IMG/VR virus record: IMGVR_UViG_3300035698_022190
Location: 62,001-126,000 of that record
DNA length: 64,000 bases
Origin: a virus
Reading direction: 5' to 3' (one strand)
The notes beneath the pieces were generated by a model, which did no database searches, was not told where the DNA came from, and was given only the letters and a program-made list of their open reading frames with translations. Positions 1 to 10,088 of this stretch are shown piece by piece; positions within the stretch are counted from its first letter, which is position 1; each line of letters starts with the position of its first letter. A program made the position numbers and the translations under genes.

Positions 1-4
1 AACC

Positions 5-2398
5 ATGATTAAAAGTGTTGTTTTAAATCAGGGTGACGGAACTTTGTCTGCAACTGGGGGCACTGTTGGTTATATTACTTGTATAGTCCATAATAATGCT
101 TCAACAGCTATTACGCTAGAATTTCAATTTGATGATAGTATTGGAAACCCAGTTACTGTCGCAGAAACAGTTTCAACTGTTGTTGGGGGAACTGACGGAT
201 CTTCGGGATCTTCTGGCTCAAGTGGGTTGGCTGGAGCAGAGGGTGCAGAAGGAGCTGCAGGCGTGGACGCAAGGACAGTATCTTTAACAACAGACAAGCA
301 AGCTTTTGAATATTTAACAAGTAATGTACTAACTGGGACTACTACATGTACATTGACTGCAACTGCATTAAATACTACAGGAACAGTCTACTATCAATTT
401 TATAAAACACCAAAGGGCGGTGCCGCCAGCTCAGTTCAAAATTCAGCAAGCGCTACATATATATATACAGCTAATAGTTGGTACCCTGATATGCCCGAAA
501 CAATGGAAGTACAAATACGCGAGGGTGCGGTTACTGGACCAATATTAGCGCGTGATTCAATGACTATGATGGCCATTAAACCGGGTACAGATGGCGACGA
601 TGGTCTAGATGGTACAACTGTTTTAGTAACTAACGAAGCCCATTCTTTACCGACGACTAGCGCAGGCGCAGTAACTTATACAGGTTCCAGTACTTATATT
701 AAAGTTTGAATAGGAACTACTGCAATCCCAGTTGATCTTGTATCTAGCTATGCTTCCCCATCATTTAGAGTTACTGCAGCAGGTACAGGTATTACAGCGG
801 GAGGAATCTGACAGGATAGCACTTATGTTGTTGGTGTTGGTAATGCAAGTGCGGTAACCACAAACCCAGCCACAGTAAATTTAACTATAACAGTAAAAGA
901 TGCAGCAGGCACAGAAATTGTATATACCAAAATTCAGTCCCTTTCTCAATCTATTGAGGGTGATACGGGCGGAGCAGGAACTGCGGGCGATCCAGGTACT
1001 AGAGGGTCCTTACATTTTGAGGGCAACACTACAGAGATTTTGTGAACAAACGCCGCAGCAGAAGTAGTTATTGCTGATGCTATTGACGATGGTATTATTA
1101 CCGCAAAACAGAATCTAGATTCAGTTACTTTAAAAAATTCTGGTGTTGGGAGTTGAGACGGTTTTTGGGACACTACACAAAGTCCGGACGATTGAACTGT
1201 AGTTGAATACTATATGAATGGAAGTTTACTTGTGCAAGGAACTGTAACTGCCGCAGCACTAAACGCTGATAGTATTTTTTCAAAAGATTATACTCTAGGT
1301 ACTAATGGCTCTATTAAAACCAGCGGACGCGCTTATGGTGCAGCTTCAGCTGGTATATATTTAGGTAATGCTAGTAGTACGAGTAAATTAGATGTAACAA
1401 GTGCGAGTGGTACAAATTACATGCGCTGAGATGGGGCAAAATTTTCAGTTTATGGCGACGGTATGTGAATAATTGATTCATCGTCGGGACTAGTTGATGG
1501 TCCCATGTTAACTAGACATGTAGGAGATAGTCAAGGAGAGATCTTTACAAGCACTTCTACATCTTATGCTAAAAAAATGCAAGGTTCCTGTATATTAAAT
1601 TCTTTAGATACTAAAATTACTTGCGCTTATAGAGGATATAATTTAACTAATGATGCTGAAGGAAGGGTATGATTTAAAGTTTACTCTATTAACAACACCG
1701 TAACAGGATATAATACTGAGGTTGCAGCTGAAAGTGGTTGATTTGGAAACGGGGAAAGCACTACTAGCTGTTTTGTTGGAAATACACCAATTACTTTAGC
1801 TAGCGGAGAACAAGAATATATTAAATTTATAAAACCTGGAGATCTAGTACTTGGAAAGGATAATCAAATTAATGAAGTACAATCTATTCTAACCCCTACC
1901 CTTGGAACACAAACCTTATATAGAATAAATAAAAGTTTTCCTTTTGTAACAGGAGGACACCCATTTTGAACACAAAACGGCTGAAAAGTTATTGATCTAG
2001 ATGCCTATACAGAACTCCCTAATTTAGATGGACCTGTTACGGAATTTGAGCCTGGAGATTTTTTGCAAAGAGCGTCAGGAATCTTGGCACCGCTTAAGTC
2101 TATCGATTCTGTCCAAGAAGATCCAAACACACAATTATTTCATTTAGACGTTACAAATAATAATACTTATATTGCAAATAATTATGTTGTACATAATAAA
2201 GCAACACAATATCCACGTCACGTACCTGGTGTAATTTCATTATCTTTAAGCTCAAATCAAAAAGGCGCTCTTTGTTATTGAGAAGTATGATTAAAGCATG
2301 CTGGAGGAACTGCAGTTATAAGGGACATATCTATTGATGCAGGAAGACAAGGTTTAGACGAACTAGAAGACCACTACTATCCATTTAATGAGCTATAA
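5..2398 (+). CDS. Tail/receptor-type structural protein, UGA-recoded, with Hint domain
   Basis: One reading frame of 797 residues that appears only when 13 in-frame TGA codons (first at 707, last at 2288) are read as Trp; the stop is TAA. Glycine/serine-rich collagen-like stretches (residues 65-85) and a WDGAKFSVYGDGMW segment are typical of phage tail fibre or tail tip proteins, where Trp is expected at both recoded sites. A Hint domain lies at residues 589-731, followed by a 67-residue C-terminal domain. The first ATG is at base 5, so the true start may lie upstream of the window. Role in tail adsorption is inferred from composition and late-gene position. Confidence 0.75.
1769..2197 (+). 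other. Hint (intein-like) domain inside the tail protein
   Basis: Starts with Cys (CFVGNTPITLASGE), has a GDLVLG strand, a GGHPFWTQNGW block B-like motif and ends NNYVVHN followed by Lys. This is the Hint autoprocessing fold, about 143 residues, without a homing endonuclease. The residue after His-Asn is Lys, not Cys/Ser/Thr, so normal intein splicing is not expected. It resembles bacterial intein-like domains that cleave instead. Three Trp positions within and beside the domain are TGA codons. Confidence 0.7.
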
Positions 2399-2460
2399 TA
2401 ATAAAGTTGCTTTTAAACTGAGAATTACTTATATTTAAGAGAACATAAACCAGCTTAAAC

Positions 2461-2679
2461 ATGCCCTACTTAGAAGAACTAAACTCCGAAATTGCAAATG
2501 CAGCCGCAATAAATCAAGAACGTCTTACAGTTATTGAGGATTTAAATAGTAAACTTGATGAAATACGACAGAGTCTCTCTATTACTCAAGAAGCTTATGT
2601 AATTGAGCAGCAACGTATGGAAGGCTTGACAGCCGCTCGTACTCTATATTTAAAAACCAAAGAAAAAGATGGAAATTAA
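2461..2679 (+). CDS. Small coiled-coil protein
   Basis: 72 residues, almost wholly heptad-like helix (LEELNSEIANAAAINQERL). Lies between the tail gene and the spanin-like gene and overlaps the next small ORF by 11 nt. No family recognised. Confidence 0.55.
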   Translation: MPYLEELNSEIANAAAINQERLTVIEDLNSKLDEIRQSLSITQEAYVIEQQRMEGLTAARTLYLKTKEKDGN

Positions 2680-2839
2680 AGATATAGGTCCGTCTTACCG
2701 AAAGGAAAATGAAACCTTTCAGGATTATAAAATTCGTCAAAGAAAAGAAAATAGATTTATTAAACAATATTTAAAAGGAAAGAATATCTGGAATGCCGCG
2801 ATCGCCAATACATATAGAAAGCCTAAAAAACAGATTTAA
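2669..2839 (+). CDS. Small basic hypothetical protein
   Basis: 56 residues from ATG 2669 to TAA, rich in Lys and Arg. Overlaps the end of the coiled-coil gene and the start of the following membrane protein, as expected for translationally coupled phage genes. Function unknown. Confidence 0.45.
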   Translation: MEIKDIGPSYRKENETFQDYKIRQRKENRFIKQYLKGKNIWNAAIANTYRKPKKQI

Positions 2840-3554
2840 GAATTTTTCATTTAACAACACTGTAATTTCGGTGTTGTTAGGTGTCATTTTTATTGGCGGT
2901 ATCTATGCTAATTATAAAATAGGGCAGTTACAAACTGATGTAGCACATTTTCAAAATGAAGCTGCGTCCTCTGATACAATACATCAATTAGACTCCACTA
3001 CAATTAGTAAACTGACTTTAGACGTTAGAAATATCACATCAGATAACGGCGAGCTACAAACTTTTATTGACCGTTTACATGGTGAAATAAGAACACAAGC
3101 TGACCTTATAGCTTCTTTAAATGACAGTGTAGCTAATGTTGAGACAGATGCTGACACAATAATTATAGATGGCGACGGACAAGACATCCGTAGATTTAAT
3201 ATAGCTAAGGGGGCTTTTAAGCTTAGAGGCTATTTTCAATTAGATAGTCCATACGAAATAACATTCGACGAAATGGCGGCCAAGATAGCTCTTGAGCTGA
3301 ACATCGTTCAGCTCCGTAATGGCCAGTGGGAAGCCTTCGTCGATACAAAAAACCCAAGTTTGACGGTCACCGATCTCGTAACAAAAGTTAATCCGTACAA
3401 ACCGGCCTGGTGGCAAAAGATTAATCTAAGCGGCGGGGTATATTTGCAAAGCAATCAGCTTGGCTTAATAGGTGGATTCGGGTACAACAAATTCTTAGGA
3501 TTAATTGGCTATGATCCTCGGGGATACATGCTTGGTGTTCAGTATGTCTTTTAA
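2793..3554 (+). CDS. Membrane-anchored coiled-coil protein, spanin-like
   Basis: 253 residues. One transmembrane segment at about residues 22-42, then a long coiled coil (45-120), then a C-terminal part rich in beta strands ending in Phe. Near the endolysin gene, this arrangement fits an envelope-spanning lysis protein (spanin), but a virion membrane protein is also possible. Followed by a hairpin with a T run. Confidence 0.5.
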   Translation: MPRSPIHIESLKNRFKNFSFNNTVISVLLGVIFIGGIYANYKIGQLQTDVAHFQNEAASSDTIHQLDSTTISKLTLDVRNITSDNGELQTFIDRLHGEIRTQADLIASLNDSVANVETDADTIIIDGDGQDIRRFNIAKGAFKLRGYFQLDSPYEITFDEMAAKIALELNIVQLRNGQWEAFVDTKNPSLTVTDLVTKVNPYKPAWWQKINLSGGVYLQSNQLGLIGGFGYNKFLGLIGYDPRGYMLGVQYVF

Positions 3555-3572
3555 AAAAAACATTGTTTTTTT
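3553..3572 (+). terminator. Hairpin with T run
   Basis: A run, short loop ATT and T run form an A/T stem directly after the spanin-like gene stop. Weak intrinsic terminator candidate. Confidence 0.35.
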
Positions 3573-3596
3573 AACAAATAACCATTATATTTAATT

Positions 3597-3782
3597 GTGA
3601 CTGATATTAGTATACATATAGACGAAGTCGCTGGTACAAAAAACTTTTCTGTCGAGATTAATGACCATAAACAACAAAAATGTTTTTTACTAGATGACTG
3701 TTATAACTCTTATGAAAGATGCTTAGAGGCAGCCATGGATTATATAAAGATAATGAAAATAAATATACAAACAAATGAATAA
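3597..3782 (+). CDS. Small acidic hypothetical protein
   Basis: 61 residues, start GTG, ends TAA just before the UCA tRNA. No recognised family. Confidence 0.45.
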   Translation: MTDISIHIDEVAGTKNFSVEINDHKQQKCFLLDDCYNSYERCLEAAMDYIKIMKINIQTNE

Positions 3783-3785
3783 TTT

Positions 3786-3883
3786 AGGCCCTAGGTGTCA
3801 GATGGGTGACAGTGAGTCTTCAAAACTTTTCCCCCTTGTGTCCAAAGCAAGGTGCGTGGGTTCAATTCCTACAGGGCCTGCCA
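3786..3883 (+). tRNA. tRNA with anticodon UCA (UGA-decoding, Trp-like)
   Basis: Acceptor stem AGGCCCT/AGGGCCT with encoded GCCA, D stem TGTC/GACA, anticodon loop CTTCAAA, a long variable arm with stem CCTTG/CAAGG, and T arm GTGGG-TTCAATT-CCTAC. Anticodon UCA reads UGA. The loop equals that of E. coli tRNA-Trp (CTCCAAA) except wobble C34 to U, and A1-U72 and G73 are known Trp identity bases. The long variable arm is unusual for tRNA-Trp, so Ser-type charging cannot be excluded. Lies in the late operon that needs it. Confidence 0.8.
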
Positions 3884-3900
3884 ATTAACCAAATAGAATC

Positions 3901-4503
3901 ATGTGGAATTTTATACAAAAGATAATAGATGCTTTACTTCGTAAACCCGTTCAGGTACTTGATCCTGTCGAGACAGCTTTTCAGATAATTAATATTACTG
4001 ATCAACTTCCTTGGCACCCAACACGTAAATGGGCAAAAAGGGGTTTATCACAGATACGAAAAGTGGTAGTGCACCAAGCCTATTGTTCTTATACGCGAAC
4101 AACACTACAAGGCATAAATAAATATCATATTACCCCTGGCCCAAATAATCATTTATCTCCAAACGGTGCTCCGCATATTGCGTATCATTATGGAATTATA
4201 GGTGACGGAACAGTATATCAAACAAATTATCTTAGTAATTCAACCTGGCATTCTGCCGGGCATAACACTGCCAGTATTGGCATATTAGTGTTAGGAGATT
4301 TCCATGGTCCCACGAGAGTAGGTGCAGATAAGCATCCTACCCGTAATCAACTACTTAGTCTAGAGAAACTATTAAATTATTTAGTAGAAGATGCTCAGAT
4401 AAGTATTACAAGCCACGACATTTTTGGTCACGCCAACTTTGGTAAAATAAACTGTCCTGGCACTGCAATAACACGCTTTCTCGATGAATACAGGAGAACC
4501 TAA
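3901..4503 (+). CDS. N-acetylmuramoyl-L-alanine amidase endolysin
   Basis: 200 residues of Amidase_2/PGRP type. VVVHQAYC supplies the first zinc His near residue 58, YHYGI and the TWHSAGHN segment are core motifs, and NCPG near the C-terminus is the second metal region with Cys. Cleaves the amide bond between MurNAc and the stem peptide for host lysis. No signal peptide, so release depends on a holin/spanin. Stop TAA overlaps the next ATG (TAATG). Confidence 0.85.
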   Translation: MWNFIQKIIDALLRKPVQVLDPVETAFQIINITDQLPWHPTRKWAKRGLSQIRKVVVHQAYCSYTRTTLQGINKYHITPGPNNHLSPNGAPHIAYHYGIIGDGTVYQTNYLSNSTWHSAGHNTASIGILVLGDFHGPTRVGADKHPTRNQLLSLEKLLNYLVEDAQISITSHDIFGHANFGKINCPGTAITRFLDEYRRT

Positions 4504-5585
4504 TGAGAAAAATAACAAACATGAGTCTAGATGTTGTAGACCATATAATGAATGATAATCTCGTAAAGTTAGCGGAGCTTGTAGAGCCCTTATCGGATGA
4601 AGCTAAAATTGCTTATGTGCCGTCTTATGAAGAACAGCAAGCAGCAAATGAAAAAGATTTCGCTCTTGTTCTGTGAGACCCTAAAGACGGGACAATCCAT
4701 AAATATGCTCTTTACACATCCGAATTAGCGGAACTCAACCTAGCTTTCTTAGCAGATCAAAAAGACAATTTACCAGAAGAAGTAATTAAAATAGCTGCTG
4801 CAAACTTAACTGCCGCTGCAAAAAATTATGACCTTCCTGTACCTGAAGTCTTAAAAGATTATGCATCAGATAAATATATATACAATGTGCTAGATACACG
4901 TAAAATCAGCGAGGTTGGTTTTATAAATAAAACGGCTGCGGTCGTTGAACATAAAAGTTTTGCTTGGGAAGCGGAAAAGAAATACCCGCTTCATGACAGG
5001 CTAAATATAAAGAAAGCTGCTGCTTTCTTTGAAAAAAACCATTATAAAATGGCTATCGCCAAAAAATCAGAGTTTTGTCAAAATGTTATAGAAGCAGCAG
5101 AGGAACAAAACGTACCACTTGACAAGACAGCAATTCATAAATATGCTAGTTTTGACACTATAATTAATCCTGACTTTGTGGACCACATGAAGGTACGCTT
5201 AAGTTATTTAAAAGATAATAAATCAGAGCAGCCACACAAAGATTCTTACAATGAGCTTATTAAACGTGCAGACACAAAACATCAACAACCTGTTGAAGAG
5301 TTAATGCGCAACGTAGAGGAAGCTGACATTGCTTCTGGCTTATTTAATACCTATGGTAAAGGCGTCGCTGATCCATATGAAACTACACTCTCTGTAATTA
5401 AAGTTGCAGAAAGAACAGTGGACGGGATGACAGTATCTTTAGAGCAACTTCGTAATATTCCAGACGGAGAGCTTACATCTCTGATAGGTAATGGCGGAAT
5501 ATCCGAACTAAAGGCTGAAAATGGTCTTGATGTTTTTGAAGCTTTACCCAGACCGGTAAGACAGGATATTTCAAACTTATTCTAA
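4503..5585 (+). CDS. Late protein of unknown function, UGA-recoded
   Basis: 360 residues starting at ATG 4503 (TAATG overlap with the endolysin). An in-frame TGA at 4674 (FALVL-W-DPKDG) must be read as Trp to join the N-terminal 57 residues to the long remainder. Mostly alpha-helical, charged, no transmembrane segments. No family recognised; virion protein suspected from its position. Confidence 0.65.
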
Positions 5586-5586
5586 A

Positions 5587-5937
5587 ATGCTAAGTAATAT
5601 ATTAAATATTTTACAAGAGTCCTATAAAATAGAAAGCTGGGTTTTATTGGGAATGCTTGCGGTATATTTAGTATTTTATGGATTTAGAACTTTTAAGCGT
5701 TGTGTAAATGATGCTTTTAATCCTTCAAATTCTGGGGAAAAACATTTTTTTGCTTTGGATCCTCGGGATGAAATTGAAAAAGGAAAAAAAATAGATAGAA
5801 CAGAAATTCCTATTGAAGAAACTAAAACCTTTACAAAAACAAAGGCAACTAAAAGTAATATGCCTTCACAAAAAATAGATAGTAAAGTTAATACAAAACA
5901 AGATTTAAATAAATTAAGAGAAATCAAGAATAAATAA
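5587..5937 (+). CDS. Small membrane protein with charged tail
   Basis: 116 residues; one transmembrane segment at about residues 17-35 (VLLGMLAVYLVFYGF) followed by a Lys-rich hydrophilic tail. Starts one base after the previous stop. Function unknown. Confidence 0.6.
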   Translation: MLSNILNILQESYKIESWVLLGMLAVYLVFYGFRTFKRCVNDAFNPSNSGEKHFFALDPRDEIEKGKKIDRTEIPIEETKTFTKTKATKSNMPSQKIDSKVNTKQDLNKLREIKNK

Positions 5938-5938
5938 T

Positions 5939-6925
5939 ATGAAAGGATTAGATGTAGGAACAGGAAATTTTGTCTTATCAGATGATAGCGGTGTATATTT
6001 ACAACGCAATGCTTTTTTAAGTTTAGATAAAGGAACTGCTTCTTTACGACAGTTAAAAATACTCGGGGTGCCTTATATTGAGGTAGATGGTCGGATACAT
6101 ATTGTAGGACAGAAAGCTTATGAATATGCACAAGTCTTTAATACCACAGATTTAAGACGCCCTATGTCCAACGGATTGCTGAATCCATCAGAACAAGACG
6201 CCCTACCCGTTTTAAAAGTAATTATAGAAGAGCTCGTAAAACAATCTACAGCACCTGTTGACAATGAATTAATTGTGTATAGTGTGCCGGGACATCCTTT
6301 AGACCAAGACCGTGAAGTAGATTATCACGAGGATGTATTAGGACAAATAATAGAAAGTTTAGGTTTTAAAGCAAAATCATTAAATGAGGGAGTAGCCTTA
6401 GGGACTGCCGGATTAATTGATGACCAGCTTACTGGTATTGCAATTTCTATGGGGGCAGGAATGTGTAATATAGCTATTATGTATGCTGGTATGTCAGCAC
6501 TTCAATTTAGTGTTGCTAAAGGCGGGGACTGGATAGACCAGCAAATAAGTACTGAAACAGGTGTATCCAAGGCACAAGCACAGTTTGCAAAAGAGTCAGG
6601 AGATTACACAATTGATCCTGGATCAACAGAGCCCAGAAATAGGGCCCAACAAGCAGTTAAAACTTACTACGAATCTTTAATTAGATACCTTTTAGTAAAT
6701 ATAGAAAAACAATTTACAAGCAACAGCATGCCAACCTTTCCAAATCCAGTGCCTATAGTTGTGGGCGGGGGAACAGCCATGGTTAATGGGTTTTTAGAAG
6801 TATTTAAGGAGCAGTTTACACATAAGGAATTTCCTTTGAATATTAGTGAGATAGTTTTGGTTAAGGAACCTTTAACAGCTGTGGCGCGGGGATGTTATCT
6901 AGACGCCCAATTAGAGGAAGGATAA
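5939..6925 (+). CDS. Actin-like ATPase (ParM/MreB superfamily)
   Basis: 328 residues. Phosphate 1 motif GLDVGTGNFV at residue 3, phosphate 2 motif ISMGAGMCNIAI near 180, and adenosine motif VVGGGTAMVNGF near 278, in the order of the actin/Hsp70 ATPase fold. Bacterial actin homologues polymerise into filaments for DNA segregation or cell shape; in phages they may position DNA or machinery. Followed with no gap by the carrier-like gene. Confidence 0.8.
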   Translation: MKGLDVGTGNFVLSDDSGVYLQRNAFLSLDKGTASLRQLKILGVPYIEVDGRIHIVGQKAYEYAQVFNTTDLRRPMSNGLLNPSEQDALPVLKVIIEELVKQSTAPVDNELIVYSVPGHPLDQDREVDYHEDVLGQIIESLGFKAKSLNEGVALGTAGLIDDQLTGIAISMGAGMCNIAIMYAGMSALQFSVAKGGDWIDQQISTETGVSKAQAQFAKESGDYTIDPGSTEPRNRAQQAVKTYYESLIRYLLVNIEKQFTSNSMPTFPNPVPIVVGGGTAMVNGFLEVFKEQFTHKEFPLNISEIVLVKEPLTAVARGCYLDAQLEEG

Positions 6926-7537
6926 ATGAGCAAAGCCATATATATAATGGAAAAAAATAGCAAGCTTGGTATTTCAATAGGAGCACTTAAAGACTACCCT
7001 AAGGTGTGGCAAAAGCCAGACCCAAACCAAACAACTTTTGATAAATTAAAGCAAACCAATCAAATGCATTCTCCTAAAAAACGTTTAACAGATTTACAAT
7101 TGACACGTCTAGCGCGTAAACAAGATGTTAAACAATATAGACAAGCTAAACTGTTTAAGAACATGGGCACTAAAGCCGGCAATGTGGTAGAAAAAAGTAT
7201 GAAGCTTATTAAATTTGCTGAAAAAAAGAAACCTTATATGTCCTCAGCAGCTCAAGGACTTACAGCGGGAGGGTCCGCAGCCATGGTGGCTACAACAACA
7301 ATGTTTCCTATGGACACTTTTACTACTGGACGACAATCAAAAATGGTTGCCGATCTGGCTGCAGAAGGGTATACATTATCAGCTAAAACTTTCATTAATA
7401 ATCCAAAACTAATACCCAGACTATATCGGGGCCTTCCTCATAAGTTAGGAAAAACTGTTCCAGGAATGGCACTAACTTTTGCAACTTATGAAGGTGTAAA
7501 AAAATTGTTGGACAAAAAATTTACAAGCGAAAAATAA
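6926..7537 (+). CDS. Basic protein with one mitochondrial-carrier-like repeat
   Basis: 203 residues. The N-terminal half is Lys-rich and soluble. Residues about 108-198 match one repeat of the mitochondrial carrier (SLC25) family: GGSAAMVATTTMFPMDTFTT (signature P-x-D near residue 126), a matrix-helix-like segment, then LYRGLPHKLGKTVPG and TYEGVKKLL. True carriers have three repeats, so this is a single-repeat protein. Whether it sits in a membrane is open. Confidence 0.55.
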   Translation: MSKAIYIMEKNSKLGISIGALKDYPKVWQKPDPNQTTFDKLKQTNQMHSPKKRLTDLQLTRLARKQDVKQYRQAKLFKNMGTKAGNVVEKSMKLIKFAEKKKPYMSSAAQGLTAGGSAAMVATTTMFPMDTFTTGRQSKMVADLAAEGYTLSAKTFINNPKLIPRLYRGLPHKLGKTVPGMALTFATYEGVKKLLDKKFTSEK

Positions 7538-7538
7538 A

Positions 7539-8021
7539 ATGGATTTTCAAGATATAATAAAAAGTAAAGAAATTTACGAACCAGAAACACTAGAGATGTT
7601 GTTTCCACAATTGACCTCTCTAGACAGACAAAAGATACAAGTCTTATGGCTACTGCAGAACACCCGTTCGGCCTATGAAGATTTAGATGTCTTTGAAAAT
7701 GTCGTTCTAATTTTAAATGATATTGAGCCTGATCCTATAAAAATGGAAGGATCTACGCCTGAATTTATTTGGAAAGCGTTGGACATGGTTGCAAAAATAC
7801 ATAAAGATGTGGAGCTATCAGATGAAGTGCAAGCATATATTAAGTATATTTTTGATGATCATGGATACAACTTTTATCCGCCTACTTCAGGTTTAGACCA
7901 AACCCCATTGTATGATAGAGTCAAACGGACAGCAGATACCGGCCCATTTCCTTTAAAAGAAGATGCCTTTGGAATACAAGTTATACGATATTTACGTATA
8001 ATGAAATACATCAATAAATAA
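7539..8021 (+). CDS. Hypothetical acidic late protein
   Basis: 160 residues, mainly helical, no motif recognised. One base after the carrier-like gene and 14 nt before the portal gene; possibly a head assembly protein by position only. Confidence 0.55.
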   Translation: MDFQDIIKSKEIYEPETLEMLFPQLTSLDRQKIQVLWLLQNTRSAYEDLDVFENVVLILNDIEPDPIKMEGSTPEFIWKALDMVAKIHKDVELSDEVQAYIKYIFDDHGYNFYPPTSGLDQTPLYDRVKRTADTGPFPLKEDAFGIQVIRYLRIMKYINK

Positions 8022-8035
8022 ACGGAGAGTTATAC

Positions 8036-9910
8036 ATGCCTGTCAGAAACGTGACTGAGGCAGATCTAGAACAGATTACGAGTAAAAAATACCCTAATCC
8101 GTTTTTTGATTTAGCCAACAATTACATTCCTAAAAATATTAAAACCCTTTTTAAGTTTTGTAGAGCCTATTTTTATACAAATGGTTTTCTACGAAACGTT
8201 GTTACTAAACTTACTGAGTATCCTATAACAGACATTTTATATGGCACCATTGATCCTGCCGCAAAAGAAAAATATGATGTAGCTTTATATGAAAAATTAC
8301 ACATTAGAAAATTTCTAATTGAAATTGGGCTTGATTATTTTACTTTCGGCAATGCTTTTGTATCCTTTAATATGCGATTTAAAAGATTTTTAAGATGTAA
8401 AAATTGTAACCATACCTTAACTATTGATGAAGCTTCTTTTAAAATGAGAAATTTTGAGCTTGAGTTAAAATCCTGTCCTAAGTGTCAAATGAAAAATGCA
8501 CCCACGGAAATAGAAGACCAAGAGATTAAATCAATAGACTCTTTTAATTTAGTAAAGTGGGATCCAGTAAATTTAGATATTGATTATAATCCATTAACAG
8601 GATCATCTACATATTATTATAACATCCCAGGTAAAATAAGACAAAAGATTATGGCTGGGGATAAAAAAACTATAAAGGAAGTACCAAAAGTTTTTCTAGA
8701 AGCTATAAAAAAGAAGAAAAAAATTGAACTAAATGCAGACAATATTTTCCATTTTAAACGTCCCACTCTTGCCGAAGATGATATGGGATGGGGTAAACCA
8801 ATTATATTGCCAGCATTAAAAGAATTATATTATTTAGCAACATTACGAAGAGGTAATGAAGCGATAGCTAATGAACACATTGTGCCTAAAAAAGCGGTGT
8901 TTCCAGCTAATACAACTACTATGGATCCGTTCACTCAAATGAATTTAGGTAAATGGTCCGGACAAATTCACAACCAAATAAAGAAGTGGAAGGCGGACCC
9001 TAATCATATTGGGGTGTTCCCCATACCTATTGGTTATCAAGAATTAGGTGGAAACGCTCGAACTTTACTATTAACACCGGAAATGAAGTTTATTGAAGAA
9101 TCTGTTATTAATAGTTTAGGAGTACCTTTAGAGTTTATTAAGGGCGGAACATCCTGGACAGGTTCTAGTATTTCATTAAGAATTGTTGAAAATCATTTCT
9201 TAGTTTATCGTGGGTTATTGGCCGACTTTTTAAACTTCTTTGTAATAAAAAAATTATCAGCCCTTTTGTCTTATCCACCCGTTAAGGTTCACTTTAAAGA
9301 TTTAAGAATGACAGATGATACAGAATCAAAACAATTGGCTATAAATTTAAATGCCGGCAATAAAATTTCTGATCATACTTTATTATCTCAATTAGGATAT
9401 GATCCGGAACATGAGGAATTTGCTAAAAAACAAAGTTTTGCTGATGCTCTAGCAGCTGAGATTGAAACACAAGAAACCCAAGCTGAGGCACAAGGTAAGG
9501 CACAAGTTATATTAGCTAGATATAATACTAGGGCCACAAAAGCTGCAGAAGACGAAGTATTTAGATTAAGAGCTGAGTTATTCCAAGATGAATTAAACAG
9601 AGAATTGGGGGCAATCCCTGAGGATCCAATGAAGTTAATTGAACGGTACGCAGTAATGATGTTAAGTATGCCGGAAGCTCAAGCTAAAAAGGAACTACAG
9701 CAATTAGCAATTAAATTGCCTACAACTTATACTCTTGTAAATGAGAGAATCCAAATGATGATGATGGCTAGTATGGAGGGCGAAGAAGAAATGGAAACAG
9801 TAAAATCTTCTGAAGCTCCAAACCAAAAAAAAGTCGGAACCCGTGAAGGGGATAAAGTAAAAATAAAAGGTGAGCGCCACAAAGGCTCCACTAAAGGACA
9901 ACCAAATTAG
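8036..9910 (+). CDS. Portal protein with zinc-ribbon insertion
   Basis: 624 residues, RBS GGAGAG upstream. The body has portal features: RNVVTKLTEYPITD early, a central WGKPIILPALKELYYLATLRRGNEAIANE helix region, GGTSWTGSSISLRIVENHF near residue 375, and a helical Gln/Glu-rich C-terminus. Two CxxC pairs (about residues 122-150) form an inserted zinc ribbon. The portal dodecamer is the vertex channel for DNA packaging. Stop is TAG. Confidence 0.75.
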   Translation: MPVRNVTEADLEQITSKKYPNPFFDLANNYIPKNIKTLFKFCRAYFYTNGFLRNVVTKLTEYPITDILYGTIDPAAKEKYDVALYEKLHIRKFLIEIGLDYFTFGNAFVSFNMRFKRFLRCKNCNHTLTIDEASFKMRNFELELKSCPKCQMKNAPTEIEDQEIKSIDSFNLVKWDPVNLDIDYNPLTGSSTYYYNIPGKIRQKIMAGDKKTIKEVPKVFLEAIKKKKKIELNADNIFHFKRPTLAEDDMGWGKPIILPALKELYYLATLRRGNEAIANEHIVPKKAVFPANTTTMDPFTQMNLGKWSGQIHNQIKKWKADPNHIGVFPIPIGYQELGGNARTLLLTPEMKFIEESVINSLGVPLEFIKGGTSWTGSSISLRIVENHFLVYRGLLADFLNFFVIKKLSALLSYPPVKVHFKDLRMTDDTESKQLAINLNAGNKISDHTLLSQLGYDPEHEEFAKKQSFADALAAEIETQETQAEAQGKAQVILARYNTRATKAAEDEVFRLRAELFQDELNRELGAIPEDPMKLIERYAVMMLSMPEAQAKKELQQLAIKLPTTYTLVNERIQMMMMASMEGEEEMETVKSSEAPNQKKVGTREGDKVKIKGERHKGSTKGQPN

Positions 9911-9920
9911 GAGAATAATT

Positions 9921-10088
9921 ATGGAAAAATATGGAACATATAAAATCTATAAAAACACCACCACCGGTGAAATTCTTCGAGTTGCTTTTAATCCTGAAAC
10001 AGATGAAATGTCAGAAGACTTTCAAAAAATAGCAGAAGATTTATCGCAATGGGAAGAACTAGATAACGATCCAGAAGATAAAAAATAA
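9921..10088 (+). CDS. Small acidic hypothetical protein
   Basis: 55 residues from ATG 9921 with RBS TAGGAG 8 nt upstream, which decides this start over upstream alternatives within the portal gene. No family recognised. Confidence 0.55.
   Translation: MEKYGTYKIYKNTTTGEILRVAFNPETDEMSEDFQKIAEDLSQWEELDNDPEDKK

Noticed and set aside
5-2398. Tail gene as a decayed pseudogene with many nonsense mutations
   Set aside because: Every interruption is TGA in one constant frame, never TAA or TAG, with conserved Trp contexts; decay would give mixed stops and frameshifts.
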